64,000 nt of DNA from Acidobacteriota bacterium (GTDB lineage Bacteria > Acidobacteriota > Vicinamibacteria > Vicinamibacterales > CAVVIG01): positions 41,133 to 105,132 of the forward strand of contig JACPZW010000066.1 in NCBI GenBank assembly GCA_016195265.1. The letters are read 5' to 3'. Both the position numbers and the translations under genes were made by a program. This document shows, in pieces, positions 8,737 to 16,664 of the stretch; within the stretch, counting starts at the first letter, position 1; each line of letters opens with the position of its first letter. Below the pieces are notes generated by a model. It did not search any database. It was not told where the DNA came from and saw only the letters and a program-made list of their open reading frames with translations.

Positions 8737-8854
8737 TATCGTCGTCCTGCAGGCGATGTGCCACGCGCGGCCGTCGGTGTTTTTCCGCTGGCCTGTCACG
8801 CTCGATCGCCGTGGCACCACGGCTGCATCAGCCGGTCGTCGTTGGAGGTGAGCG

Positions 8855-9130
8855 ATGCCGCAGCCTGAAAGAGTCCTCGCCCGAATTCAGTCGCTCGACG
8901 AACGCCTCGCCCGTTTGCGGACCGAGAAGAATCGCCTCATCGCACGCGCCGGTCATGCGGAGCGCAAGCGCGACACACGCCGCAAGATCCTGATCGGCGG
9001 GGCGGTCCTGGCGGCGATCGATCACGAGGGCGTGCCGGTGATGCGCTCGGTTCCCGAGCTCCTCCGTTGGCTCGACACGAGACTCACGCGACCCCACGAT
9101 CGAGCCGCCTTTGACCTGTTGCCGAAGTAG
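8855..9130 (+). CDS. mobC: MobC-like relaxosome accessory protein
   Basis: 91-residue helical protein. The N-terminal coiled-coil (IQSLDERLARLRTEKNRL) and the central ERKRDTRRKILIGGAVLAAI plus C-terminal DTRLTRPHDRAAFDL correspond segment by segment to RSF1010 MobC, which helps melt oriT for MobA. A strong ribosome site GGAGGTGA is five bases or fewer upstream of the ATG. It is transcribed away from mobA, reproducing the IncQ arrangement. Confidence 0.82.
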   Translation: MPQPERVLARIQSLDERLARLRTEKNRLIARAGHAERKRDTRRKILIGGAVLAAIDHEGVPVMRSVPELLRWLDTRLTRPHDRAAFDLLPK

Positions 9131-9197
9131 CAATAAACGCGCGGCGGGGACTCTCGCCTTCGGCGATAAGAGCCCTCTGGTCTGCAGCGAAGCGGCG

Positions 9198-9249
9198 GTC
9201 AAGGATGCCCGTCAGCGGGCACCGCAATGCGGCGCGCAGCGTCCTTGAC
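9198..9249. repeat. Long imperfect inverted repeat (cruciform-like)
   Basis: GTCAAGGA (9198-9205) pairs perfectly with TCCTTGAC (9242-9249); inside is a second hairpin GCCCG-TCAG-CGGGC (9207-9220). It lies between mobC and the DUF433 gene. It could terminate mobC, although no T-run follows, or be a protein-binding or replication-related structure. Confidence 0.45.
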
Positions 9250-9337
9250 GGCCGCGTGAGCGGAGAGCATTCTGACGGTCAGGCCGAAGGCGGACGCCAC
9301 CAGGGAGTATCATGGAAGCCAGCTCAAGGAGCACCCA

Positions 9338-9571
9338 ATGACCTGGCAGGAACGCATCGTCGTAGACCCGCAGATTCTCGTGGGCAAGCCGGTCATCCGC
9401 GGCACCCGCCTGGCGGTGGAGCTGATTGTCGACCTTCTAGCTCAGGGCTGGTCCGAAGAAGAGATTCTCAAGAACTATCCCGGACTGACTCACGAAGATC
9501 TCCAAGCCTCTCTGAAGTACGCGAGCGCGGTCATGCAGTCCGAAAAAGTCTATCCCCTCATCTCCCGGTGA
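9338..9571 (+). CDS. DUF433 antitoxin-like protein
   Basis: 77-residue DUF433 protein; the family signature PQILVGKPVIRGTRLAVELI is followed by a winged-helix type segment with SEEEILKNYPGLTHEDLQASL. DUF433 proteins are typically the antitoxin partner of PIN-like DUF5615 proteins, as here: the next gene starts within its stop codon (GTGA). AAGGAG precedes the ATG. It probably stabilises the mobile element. Confidence 0.85.
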   Translation: MTWQERIVVDPQILVGKPVIRGTRLAVELIVDLLAQGWSEEEILKNYPGLTHEDLQASLKYASAVMQSEKVYPLISR

Positions 9572-9936
9572 ACGTGGCCGCCCGGCTGCTCGCTGACGAG
9601 AACGTTCCGGGCGCCGTCGTCGCCGCCCTTCGACAGCAAGAACACGACGTCGCGTGGATTCTCGAGGATGCTCCGGGTAGCCCTGACCCTGATGTCCTGG
9701 AGCGCGCGCAACGGGAAGGCCGCGTCGTGGTCACGTTCGACAAGGACTTCGGCGAGCTGGCATTTCGGCGCGGCCTGGCGGCATCAGTTGGAGTGGTGCT
9801 CTTTCGGATTACGCTGACCTCGCCAGATCATGCGGTTCGAGCCGCCATGGCCGCTTTTGCGAGTCGCGCCGACTGGACCGGTCAGTTCGCCGTGGTCGAG
9901 GACGACCGCATCCGGCTCCGAGCGCTCCCGAGTTAG
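9568..9936 (+). CDS. DUF5615 PIN-like toxin
   Basis: 122-residue PIN-like (Mut7-C related) ribonuclease candidate. The conserved acidic residues are visible in LLADENVPG, near SPDPDVLE and in VVTFDKDFGEL. The GTG start at 9568 overlaps the antitoxin stop as GTGA; the reading frame stays open far upstream to 9205 but that part has no coding character. Partner of the DUF433 protein; presumed toxin by family context. Confidence 0.82.
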   Translation: MNVAARLLADENVPGAVVAALRQQEHDVAWILEDAPGSPDPDVLERAQREGRVVVTFDKDFGELAFRRGLAASVGVVLFRITLTSPDHAVRAAMAAFASRADWTGQFAVVEDDRIRLRALPS

Positions 9937-10563
9937 TCGGGCTTTTTGCCATGGTGGCGAGGCATTTTGCCATGGTCAGGCAGCCGTCTGAGCACCCGCC
10001 ATGCGCGCGAAGGCGTGCCCGTTCGGGTGTCCAAACCCGCACCAATCGTGACCACAATCGCGGTCCGGATTCAGGCAGCGTCACGCCACGTCCCTGACAC
10101 AAGACCGGCACGAGGAATGCCCTCCAATTGTGCGCAAGATCGGTCGCAATCAAGTCACGCGCAACGCCGCAATTCGTCCGTGTGATCGACGTGACGCCGG
10201 ACAGAGATTTGTCCACGCGATGATCGCATCTAGTCATCGTGAGCGTCGCGGCGAAATTCACGCGCAGATCACTCCCGTAGCACCACCTCGCGACCACGAA
10301 GTTCGCGTGCGTGATCGCGAGTACGATCCCACGCGCATTCTCGAATGCGCGCGCAAGCGGATCGAATTCCTAGACTCCTGAATCGATATTTTCAGAGGGC
10401 GCGACCTGAGACCGGTAGCACGCTTTTTGCTCCCGTGCGTTCTCGTGATCATCGTCGTCGATTGGTTTCGGCGGATTCTCGCAAGCTGCAGCGTTGACAG
10501 ACACGTGTCGTGTAACTTCTTCGGGTACGACTGAATTCGATATCGCGGGAACGGAGGTCTTTC
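9937..10563. other. Non-coding region rich in palindromes
   Basis: About 630 bases without a convincing gene. It contains a direct repeat of TTTTGCCATGGT (9944-9955 and 9965-9976), a GCGATGATCGC palindrome (10216-10226), a perfect 9-bp inverted repeat with a 2-base loop (10332-10351) and, just before the excisionase-like gene, TTGACA (10494-10499) followed by the palindrome GACACGTGTC (10500-10509), a possible promoter/operator. Candidate arm sites or regulatory region for integration/excision. Confidence 0.4.
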
Positions 10564-10830
10564 ATGTCAGCCACGATGGACAAAGCAAACCCAACGGGCG
10601 GTGTGAGTGAGAACGGCAACGAGCACTCCCGAGAGAGGGAGTGGATGACCGCTGCAGAGGCAGCCGAGTACGCGGGCGGAGTCGGGGTCTGCACGATCCG
10701 AGAGGCGTGCAACCGCAACACGCTGCGGCACATCAGGATTGGTGGCGGAATCGCCGGGCCGATCAGGACGCGAAGAGAATGGATCGCCGACTGGCTGGGA
10801 CGTTGGGCGCGGGGAGGCGACATCCATTGA
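10564..10830 (+). CDS. Helix-turn-helix excisionase-family protein
   Basis: 88-residue protein with a MerR-like/excisionase HTH: WMTAAEAAEYAGGVGVCTIREACNRNTL then a basic wing around HIRIGGG and IRTRREWIADWL. Such proteins act as recombination directionality factors or regulators next to tyrosine integrases. A good GGAGG ribosome site precedes the ATG. It lies 81 bases upstream of the integrase, on the same strand. Confidence 0.72.
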   Translation: MSATMDKANPTGGVSENGNEHSREREWMTAAEAAEYAGGVGVCTIREACNRNTLRHIRIGGGIAGPIRTRREWIADWLGRWARGGDIH

Positions 10831-10911
10831 CTTGCTCGCGCGCTCTCGGTACAAGCAGGGCGATGAGAGCTTTTCGGCGCTCTCTGTCGACAGAAGGGAG
10901 GCGTAAGGTCT

Positions 10912-12216
10912 ATGGCGATTTATAAGCGGTGCGCTCATCGCGGCCGTGACCGCGATCGATGCCCGCATCCGTGGTACGGCAGCTACAAACTTCCCGGCGA
11001 GGCCCGTGCGCGCGTGTCGCTGACGAAATGGAACGGCGAGGACGTTCGGACGAAAGGCCAGGCGCAGGCCGCCTTCGACGACTTGAAGGCGTCGATCCGT
11101 GACGGCACCTTCAATCCACATGGACGAAGCGTGTCGATTCGCCGGGACGCGATGACGTTCCCGCAGCTCGTAGACGACTACCAGAAGAAGTACGTCGCAG
11201 CCAAGGGACTACGAACCGCTTCAGAGTTCAAATACCGCGTCAAGCCGCTGCTCGCCCACTTTGGTTCGCGGCCGATCACGAAGATTCGAACTTCCGACAT
11301 TGAAGATCTTCAGGCGGAGCTCCGCAGGCCGCGGTTCATTCAGGGGGCGATGCGGCAGCCATCAACAGCGAGCGTCAATCGGCCCGTGAGCGATCTTCGA
11401 CGGATCCTGAACTGGGCGGTCTCGCGCGAGTACCTCGCCGCGACTCCTTTCCGGCGCGGCGGCGTAGCCGTCGTCAAGCTGGATAAGGAAGATCTTGGAC
11501 GCAACCGCCGCATTTCGCCCGAGGAAGAGGAGCGACTGATTCAGGCGGCGCCCCCGCACTTGCGGGCGCTGGTCATCATCGCGCTGGATACAGGCGTTCG
11601 CGCCGGCGAGATGTTGGCCATCCGCATCAAGGACGCAGATCTCGAACGGAATCAAATCACTTTGAGAGGCACGACCACCAAGAGCGCGAAAACGCGCGTC
11701 GTGCCGATTCCGACGTTGCGCCTTCGAACCGTCGTGGAGTGGCTCCGGTTCGATGCGATCGGTAAACCGAAGCCTGTGACTGCGCCGCTCATCAGCAACG
11801 AAGTCGGCGAAGCGATGGGCAGCTTTCGGACCGCCTGGGCGACCGCCGTGCTCAAGGCGCACGGTGTTGTGCCGACGAAGGCAAAGCCGCTGCGCCATGT
11901 AGGAACCGCGAACCTCCTCCCCGAGGCACGCGCGGCTCTTCAGAGAATTGACCTCCACTGGCACGACCTGCGGCATGAGTACGCCTGTCGTCTCGCGGAG
12001 CGGGGAGTTCCGGTTACGAAGATCCAAGCGCTGCTCGGGCACGCCGCGATCACCACGACGATGCGCTACATCCATCACACGCTCGACGAGCTCGCGAACG
12101 CGACCACGGTGCTGGAGACGGGCGGCGTATTCGACCCGAATGTTGGTCCGCGTGTCTCATCTGTGTCTCAGTTGAGGCCACTCGTTGAAAACCCCAAGTC
12201 GGGCGGAGTTCACTAA
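10912..12216 (+). CDS. int: Tyrosine recombinase (element integrase)
   Basis: 434-residue phage-type integrase. A short cysteine/histidine-bearing N-terminus (RCAHRGRDRDRCPHPWYGSY) leads to an arm-binding region, the SAM-like core-binding domain (about 80-190) and the catalytic domain. Active-site residues are R230 (DTGVRAGEM), H351 and R354 (HDLRHEYACRL), H377 (LLGHAAITTT) and nucleophile Y386 (MRYIHH). It ends 26 bases from the intact tRNA-Val copy, the usual position of a tRNA-targeting integrase relative to its attachment site. The inserted stretch between H351 and R230 is longer than in minimal family members. Confidence 0.93.
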   Translation: MAIYKRCAHRGRDRDRCPHPWYGSYKLPGEARARVSLTKWNGEDVRTKGQAQAAFDDLKASIRDGTFNPHGRSVSIRRDAMTFPQLVDDYQKKYVAAKGLRTASEFKYRVKPLLAHFGSRPITKIRTSDIEDLQAELRRPRFIQGAMRQPSTASVNRPVSDLRRILNWAVSREYLAATPFRRGGVAVVKLDKEDLGRNRRISPEEEERLIQAAPPHLRALVIIALDTGVRAGEMLAIRIKDADLERNQITLRGTTTKSAKTRVVPIPTLRLRTVVEWLRFDAIGKPKPVTAPLISNEVGEAMGSFRTAWATAVLKAHGVVPTKAKPLRHVGTANLLPEARAALQRIDLHWHDLRHEYACRLAERGVPVTKIQALLGHAAITTTMRYIHHTLDELANATTVLETGGVFDPNVGPRVSSVSQLRPLVENPKSGGVH

Positions 12217-12241
12217 GTAATTGAGATGGAGTCTGTTAGGT

Positions 12242-12288
12242 GTGGTGGGCGCTAGAGGACTCGAACCTCTGACCTCGTGCGTGTGAAG
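12242..12288. repeat. Attachment site within intact tRNA-Val (integrase-proximal end)
   Basis: 47-bp direct repeat partner of 3615-3661, covering the tRNA 3' half up to the 3' side of the anticodon loop. Crossover probably lies in the anticodon stem-loop or T arm segment shared by both copies. Confidence 0.92.
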
Positions 12289-12319
12289 CACGCGCTCTAA
12301 CCAGCTGAGCTAAGCGCCC
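12243..12319 (-). tRNA. tRNA-Val(CAC)
   Basis: Reads on the minus strand as a complete cloverleaf: acceptor GGGCGCT with AGCGCCC, D arm GCTC...GAGC, anticodon stem CGTGC/GCACG with loop TTCACAC (anticodon CAC), T arm AGAGG-TTCGAGT-CCTCT, discriminator A and an encoded CCA. It is the reconstituted gene at the integrase end of the mobile element, so the host keeps a working tRNA. Confidence 0.96.
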
Positions 12320-12324
12320 GGGAG

Positions 12325-12366
12325 GGAAACGATTACCAGATTACTCAGTTACCCAATTGCCAAATT
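12325..12366. repeat. Degenerate 7-bp tandem array
   Basis: Between tRNA-Val and the citrate-synthase-family gene, five to six successive heptads related to TTACCAG/ATTACTC/AGTTACC/CAATTGC/CAAATTC. A/T-rich compared with the surroundings. One of many heptad arrays in this window. Confidence 0.5.
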
Positions 12367-12371
12367 CTCTC

Positions 12372-13199
12372 TTACTTGCGCCCCTCAGGCAAGCGCCGCT
12401 GGCGCGCGCCGTCGTAGTCGTGGTCGGTCGGATCGATCTGCCGCATCGCCGCCTGGCGCGTCCGCTCCTCGTGCGCGTGCGCGATGAGCCCGGGCAAGCG
12501 CGAGATCAGAAAGATCGCGTTGCCCAATTCGTAGGCGAAGCCGAGGTCCGCGCTGATGGCGGCGATCGCGCCGTCGACGTTGACCGGCAGTGCACGATCG
12601 AACTTGTCCTTGTGCGCGTCGAGCGCTCGTTCGCAGGCGCGGATCAAGCGCACGTGCTCACCTTCGAGCTCCAGCTCAAGCGCCATCTGGAACAGCCGCG
12701 CCGCGCGCGGATCCCGCGTGTGCAGCCGGTGCCCGAAGCCGGGCGGCACCTGCTGATGGGCCACACACGCATCCACAATCATCGCGGCCGCCTGCTGTAG
12801 CGTCGCGCCCGAACGCATCTTCGAGAGGCCGGCATCCAGGAAGCGCATGCAGGACTCGATGTCGCCGCCGTGATGCGGGCCGAAGGCGAGGATGCCCGCG
12901 GCGACGCAGTCCTTGAGTGGCGCGCCGGACGTCGCCACGTTGCGCGCGGCAAGCGTCGACGGCGGCGAGACACCGTGGTCGATGGTCGCCACGAGGATCG
13001 CGTTGAGCATGCGGCCGATCGCCGGCGTCGGCAGCTCGCCCATCAGCAGCAGGTAGACGGCTTCGGCAAAGCCGAGCCGGCCCATCATCTCGTCGAGCGG
13101 ATACCCGCGGACGAGGATCTTGTTGGGCGAGATTTCCGTCAGCGCAGACTGCCAGCGCTCCGATGCCGGTGGTGATGCGGTCTTGGCCATTTGCTTCAC
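12372..13199 (-). CDS. Citrate synthase family protein, probable citryl-CoA lyase
   Basis: 275-residue enzyme of the citrate synthase fold, much shorter than ordinary citrate synthase. The catalytic triad can be placed at H75 (IDHGVSPPS), H157 (PGFGHRLH) and D209 (VNVDGA). Short stand-alone members with this sequence layout are usually called citryl-CoA lyase, cleaving citryl-CoA to acetyl-CoA and oxaloacetate, but a synthase role cannot be excluded. Two start codons (13199 and 13190) are possible. It is a single gene facing the tRNA-Val attachment site. Confidence 0.72.
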   Translation of the reverse strand: MKQMAKTASPPASERWQSALTEISPNKILVRGYPLDEMMGRLGFAEAVYLLLMGELPTPAIGRMLNAILVATIDHGVSPPSTLAARNVATSGAPLKDCVAAGILAFGPHHGGDIESCMRFLDAGLSKMRSGATLQQAAAMIVDACVAHQQVPPGFGHRLHTRDPRAARLFQMALELELEGEHVRLIRACERALDAHKDKFDRALPVNVDGAIAAISADLGFAYELGNAIFLISRLPGLIAHAHEERTRQAAMRQIDPTDHDYDGARQRRLPEGRK

Positions 13200-13207
13200 C
13201 CTCTGCA

Positions 13208-13260
13208 GCCGGGTCCGAAAGGACCCGGCCTACATCCGCTGTCCGAAAGGACCCGGCCTA
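13208..13260. repeat. REP-like hairpins, locus 1
   Basis: GCCGGGTCC-GAAA-GGACCCGGC (13208-13229) and a second partial copy GTCC-GAAA-GGAC (13241-13252), each followed by GGCCTAC. The same hairpin recurs at 17736-17794 and 21404-21485. Confidence 0.75.
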
Positions 13261-13271
13261 CACCCGCAGTC

Positions 13272-13292
13272 TAGCCCTGAGCCCTCAGCCCT
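13272..13292. repeat. 7-bp tandem array (AGCCCT type) abutting upp
   Basis: Three heptads TAGCCCT, GAGCCCT, CAGCCCT run directly into the upp stop codon. The complementary unit (AAGGGCT) recurs at 13944-13964 on the other side of upp. Confidence 0.65.
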
Positions 13293-13929
13293 AGATGGTC
13301 CCGTACAGCCTGTCTCCAAAGTCCCCGAGTCCCGGCACGATGTACTTGTGCGCGTTCAGCTCGCGATCGACGACCGGCGTGTAGATGGCGACTTCCGGGT
13401 GATGTCTCTCGACGAGCGCAACACCTTCCGGCGCCGCGACGATGCAAATCATGCGGACGATGCGCGCGCCTTCGCGCTGGAGCAGATCGAGCGCCGCCAC
13501 CGCGCTGCCGCCGGTGGCGAGCATGGGATCGATCATCAGGACGTAGCTCGCGTCGAGGCGCGCGGGCAGCTTTCTGTAGTACTGCGACGCGACGGCGGTC
13601 GCTTCGTCGCGCTGAAGGCCGATGTGGCCGACGCGCGCGTCAGGGACGAGCTCGAGCACGGCGTCCAGCATCCCCAGTCCAGCACGGAGCACGGGAACGA
13701 CGACGACTTCAGCCCCTGTTCGCTCGCCGGGCGCGGGCCCGAGCGGCGTCTCGACGGTCACGGCCCTGGTCGGAATGTCGCGCAGGGCCTCGGCGGCCAG
13801 CATCACGCTGATGCGGGTCGCCGCGCGACGGAAATGTTCCGGCGGCGTGCGCTTGTCGCGAAGCGTCACGAGCGCGTCATGCACCAGGGGATGGTCGACG
13901 ATGTGGACCGGCACGGGGAGAATATACAC
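13291..13929 (-). CDS. upp: Uracil phosphoribosyltransferase
   Basis: 212-residue PRTase converting uracil and PRPP to UMP. Recognised from VVPVLRAGLGMLDAVLEL, the PRPP loop MIDPMLATGGSAVAALDL, and the uracil-binding C-terminus YIVPGLGDFGDRLYGT, all diagnostic of Upp. Length is as usual (about 208). Its stop codon is formed at the edge of a heptad array. It diverges from the MtaD-like gene across a 52-base gap. Confidence 0.95.
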   Translation of the reverse strand: MYILPVPVHIVDHPLVHDALVTLRDKRTPPEHFRRAATRISVMLAAEALRDIPTRAVTVETPLGPAPGERTGAEVVVVPVLRAGLGMLDAVLELVPDARVGHIGLQRDEATAVASQYYRKLPARLDASYVLMIDPMLATGGSAVAALDLLQREGARIVRMICIVAAPEGVALVERHHPEVAIYTPVVDRELNAHKYIVPGLGDFGDRLYGTI

Positions 13930-13943
13930 GAAGGGCAGAACGC

Positions 13944-13973
13944 CAAGGGCTAAGGGCTAAGGGCTGGTACAAT
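13944..13973 (+). promoter_or_regulatory. Heptad array plus -10 box upstream of the deaminase gene
   Basis: CAAGGGC-TAAGGGC-TAAGGGC (13944-13964) is followed by TACAAT (13968-13973), eight bases before the ATG at 13982. A -10 this close implies a leaderless mRNA; no ribosome site is visible. Confidence 0.5.
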
Positions 13974-13981
13974 CTGCCGTC

Positions 13982-15373
13982 ATGAAGCGGCCGAGTGCCC
14001 TGGTGTTCGTCGTTGTCGCGGGCCTCGCTCTTGCGGCGCAGCCGGCGCGGCGACCGATCTCGCTCGTCGTCATCGGACGGACGGTCATCACTCAGAACGC
14101 GCGGCACCAGATCCTTTCGCCGGGTGCGGTCGCGATCAGCGGGACTGAGATCGTTGACGTCGATACGCCGGAGGCGATCGCGGTGAAGTACCGCGCGCTC
14201 GACACGATCACGGCGCGTGATCAGATCGTCCTGCCCGGCCTCATCAACACGCACACGCACGCGCCGATGGTCATGTACCGCGGGCTCGCCGACGACATGG
14301 CCCTGATGGACTGGCTGAATAAGTACATCTTCCCGGCGGAAGCGAAGACGGTCTCGCCGGAGATGGTCCGCATCGGCACCCGCCTGGCCGCGCTCGAGAT
14401 GATCGAGTCGGGCACGACGACCTACACGGACATGTACTACTTCGAGGAAGAGATCGCCAAAGTCACCGCGGAGGCCGGACTCCGCGGCGTCCTGGGCGAG
14501 ACGATCATTCAGTTCCCGGTGGCGGACGCGAAGACGCCGGCCGAGGGTCTGGCGCGCGCCGAGCGCTTCATCACGGAATTCAAGGACAACGATCTCATCG
14601 TCCCCGCCGTCGCCCCGCACGCGCTCTATACGAACGATCGCGCGACGCTGGTCGCGAGCGCCGAGCTCGGCCGACGCTTCGGCGTGCCCGTGATCATCCA
14701 TTTCGCCGAGACGCAGGATGAAGTGAAGGTCGCGCGCGAGCAGTATCAGATGACGCCGGCGGCGGCGCTCGAATCGATCGGATTCTGGGGGCCGCGCACG
14801 CTGGCCGCGCACGGGGTATGGGTAACCGACGCCGACATCGAGGTCCTGAAGCGCCACGGCGTCGGCATCGCGCACAACCCGGAAAGCAACATGAAGCTGG
14901 CGAGCGGCGCGGCGCCGGTGCGGAAGTACCTCGCGGCCGGTGTGGCGGTCGGTCTCGGCACCGACGGCGCGGCGAGCAACAACGATCTCGATATGTTCGA
15001 GGCGATGCGCCAGGCGTCGTTTCTGGCGAAGCTCTCGACCATGGATCCGACGGCCGTGTCCGCGCAGACGGCGCTCGACATGGCGACAATTCTCGGCGCG
15101 AAGGCGCTCCACATGGAGGGCCTGATCGGATCGATCGAGCCGGGCAAGCGCGCGGACCTCATCACGGTGGGGCTCAACGCCACACGGCAGGCGCCCATGT
15201 ATGACGCGGTGTCGCACCTCGTCTACGTGACGCGCGGCGATGATGTCCGGACGACGATCGTGAACGGGAAAGTGCTGATGAAGGATCGCCAGGTGCGGAC
15301 GTTGAATCGGGCGGGAGTGATCGCAGATGCCAATAAACTGGCGCAGAAGGTGAGAGAGGCAGTAGGACGGTGA
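13982..15373 (+). CDS. mtaD: Amidohydrolase, MTA/SAH deaminase-like
   Basis: 463-residue metal-dependent hydrolase of the TRZ/ATZ class, like 5-methylthioadenosine/S-adenosylhomocysteine deaminases. Metal ligands are visible in LINTHTHAPMVMYRGL, IHFAETQDE and GLGTDGAASNNDLDMFE; HNPESNMKLASGAAP is typical of the family. The N-terminus starts with a hydrophobic stretch that could be a signal peptide, which is unusual for a cytosolic deaminase. Exact substrate uncertain. It lies among nucleobase-salvage genes (upp, hpt, rpiB, deoC), which fits purine nucleoside handling. Confidence 0.78.
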   Translation: MKRPSALVFVVVAGLALAAQPARRPISLVVIGRTVITQNARHQILSPGAVAISGTEIVDVDTPEAIAVKYRALDTITARDQIVLPGLINTHTHAPMVMYRGLADDMALMDWLNKYIFPAEAKTVSPEMVRIGTRLAALEMIESGTTTYTDMYYFEEEIAKVTAEAGLRGVLGETIIQFPVADAKTPAEGLARAERFITEFKDNDLIVPAVAPHALYTNDRATLVASAELGRRFGVPVIIHFAETQDEVKVAREQYQMTPAAALESIGFWGPRTLAAHGVWVTDADIEVLKRHGVGIAHNPESNMKLASGAAPVRKYLAAGVAVGLGTDGAASNNDLDMFEAMRQASFLAKLSTMDPTAVSAQTALDMATILGAKALHMEGLIGSIEPGKRADLITVGLNATRQAPMYDAVSHLVYVTRGDDVRTTIVNGKVLMKDRQVRTLNRAGVIADANKLAQKVREAVGR

Positions 15374-15492
15374 GATTTCAGAGTTCAGAGTTCAGAATTC
15401 AGATTAATGTCAGATCTACGGATTGGCCGGGCCGCTGAAAATCTGCAATCTGCAATCAATCTGAAATCTGAATTCTTAAATCTGAAATCTCA
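15371..15492. terminator. 35-bp imperfect inverted repeat joining two stop codons
   Basis: Left arm 15371-15405 and right arm 15458-15492 are imperfect reverse complements made of 7-bp units related to TTCAGAG and AATCTGA. The left arm begins with the TGA of the deaminase gene and the right arm ends with the TGA (minus strand) of hpt. The convergent setting suggests a bidirectional terminator or an RNA duplex between the two transcripts, with a 52-base spacer. Confidence 0.5.
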
Positions 15493-16011
15493 TCCGACGA
15501 CTGCGATATGTGGCAGGTTCCGGTACTGTTCAGCATAGTCAATGCCATACCCGACGACGAAGCGATCTTCGATCGTGAAGCCGATGTACTCGATCTTGAC
15601 GTCCACTTGACGGCGCGACGGTTTGCTCAGGAGGCACGCGGTGCGCAGCGATCGCGGATTCCTGGCGCGGAGAATATCCTGCAGGTAGGTAAGCGTCAGC
15701 CCGGTATCGACGATGTCCTCGACGATGACGACGTTCCGGCCTTCGAGGCCCGAGTCCAGATCCTTGAGCAGGCGGACTTCGCCGGAGCTCTTCGTCGCCT
15801 TCGCGTAGCTCGAGACGGCCATGAAGTCCATCGAGACGTGGCCGGGCATGTGGCGAATCAGATCCGACAGGAAGATGAAGGCGCCCTTGAGGACGGCAAT
15901 CACATGAAGGTCGTCGGGGAAGTCGCGGCGGATCTCGGCGGCGAGTTCGGCGACGCGTTTCTGAATTTGTGCTTCCGATAGTAGGATTTCGTTCGGACGC
16001 AGGTCGGCCAT
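15490..16011 (-). CDS. hpt: Hypoxanthine phosphoribosyltransferase
   Basis: 173-residue PRTase making IMP/GMP from hypoxanthine/guanine. The PRPP-binding loop is VVIVEDIVDTGLTL, with VLKGAFIFLSDLIRH near the N-terminus, AVSSYAKATKSSGEV as the flexible catalytic loop, and the base-binding segment GYGIDYAEQYRNLP at the end. The ATG at 16011 gives the normal length; a frame extension to 16032 adds non-homologous residues. Confidence 0.95.
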   Translation of the reverse strand: MADLRPNEILLSEAQIQKRVAELAAEIRRDFPDDLHVIAVLKGAFIFLSDLIRHMPGHVSMDFMAVSSYAKATKSSGEVRLLKDLDSGLEGRNVVIVEDIVDTGLTLTYLQDILRARNPRSLRTACLLSKPSRRQVDVKIEYIGFTIEDRFVVGYGIDYAEQYRNLPHIAVVG

Positions 16012-16031
16012 AGGCGGCACATCATACCTCA

Positions 16032-16664
16032 ATGAAACAGTTCGACATCATCACGGAAGCCGACGCCCGCGTGCTGCCGCGCGGCGAGACGGTGATGTTG
16101 TCGCGCGGCGGGCACATCACGCCGCTGGCGCAGGACACGCTACGGGACCGGCGCGTGACGGTCGTGCAGGAGGGACGCGCGTCGGCGGACGAGGCGTCGC
16201 TGGCGCCGAAGGCCGACATCCGCTCGGTGGCGATCGCCAGCGATCACACCGGCATCAAGCTGCGTCAGCAGTTGATCACGTTCCTCCGAGGTCGTGGACT
16301 CGCGGTGCAGGATCTGGGGACCGACAGTGCGGATCCGGTTGACTATCCTGACGTCGCGGCGTCGGTGGCCGTCCTGGTGGCGCGCGGCGAAGCGGACGCG
16401 GGCATCGTGATCGACGGCGCCGGCATCGGCTCGGCGATCGCGGCGAACAAGGTGAAGGGCGTCCGTGCGGTGATGGCCACGACAGAGCTCATCGCGCGGT
16501 ACTCGCGCGAGCACAACGGCGCGAACGTGCTCACGCTCGGCGCGACACTCGTCAATCCGGACGAAGCGCGCGCCATCGTCACGACGTGGCTGACGACGGC
16601 GATGCGGGAGCCGCGGTATATTCGGCGGCTTGCGAAGATCCGCGATCTTGAAGGAAGAAGTTAG
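16032..16664 (+). CDS. rpiB: RpiB/LacAB-family sugar-phosphate isomerase with N-terminal extension
   Basis: 210 residues. From about residue 65 it is an RpiB-like ribose-5-phosphate isomerase: [51 protein letters not shown] and [11 protein letters not shown]. RpiB normally starts at this point (about 145 residues), so residues 1-60 are an added domain containing [19 protein letters not shown]. Note the GAGIGS loop where many RpiB proteins have a GTGIG loop. Immediately followed by deoC; together they could channel deoxyribose or ribose phosphates. Similar extensions occur in microcompartment-associated enzymes, which is an inference here. Confidence 0.82.
   Translation: MKQFDIITEADARVLPRGETVMLSRGGHITPLAQDTLRDRRVTVVQEGRASADEASLAPKADIRSVAIASDHTGIKLRQQLITFLRGRGLAVQDLGTDSADPVDYPDVAASVAVLVARGEADAGIVIDGAGIGSAIAANKVKGVRAVMATTELIARYSREHNGANVLTLGATLVNPDEARAIVTTWLTTAMREPRYIRRLAKIRDLEGRS

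Larger units (their letters stand above)
3615..12288. mobile_element. Integrative mobilizable element in tRNA-Val(CAC), IncQ-type mobilization
   Basis: An 8.6-kb segment between 47-bp direct repeats of the tRNA-Val 3' half. A tyrosine integrase ends 26 bases from the reconstituted tRNA and a small HTH/excisionase-like gene precedes it. The mobilization block (mobA-like relaxase and MobB-like protein on minus, mobC-like on plus, oriT between) mirrors RSF1010. There are no type IV secretion genes, so it would depend on a helper conjugation system. Cargo comprises a secreted gluzincin peptidase, two membrane proteins, a VOC protein and a DUF433/DUF5615 toxin-antitoxin pair. No replication gene was recognised. 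Confidence 0.88.

Noticed and set aside
8659..8764. Longer N-terminus for the relaxase
   Set aside because: It would be translated through the oriT hairpin and outer repeat; relaxase motif I begins shortly after ATG 8659.
9205..9567. Long open frame extending upstream of the DUF5615 toxin
   Set aside because: It runs over the DUF433 gene in another frame and through the cruciform; the PIN-like fold starts only after GTG 9568.
13201..13300. CRISPR-like repeats
   Set aside because: The repeated units are short hairpins without regular spacers; they fit REP-like elements.
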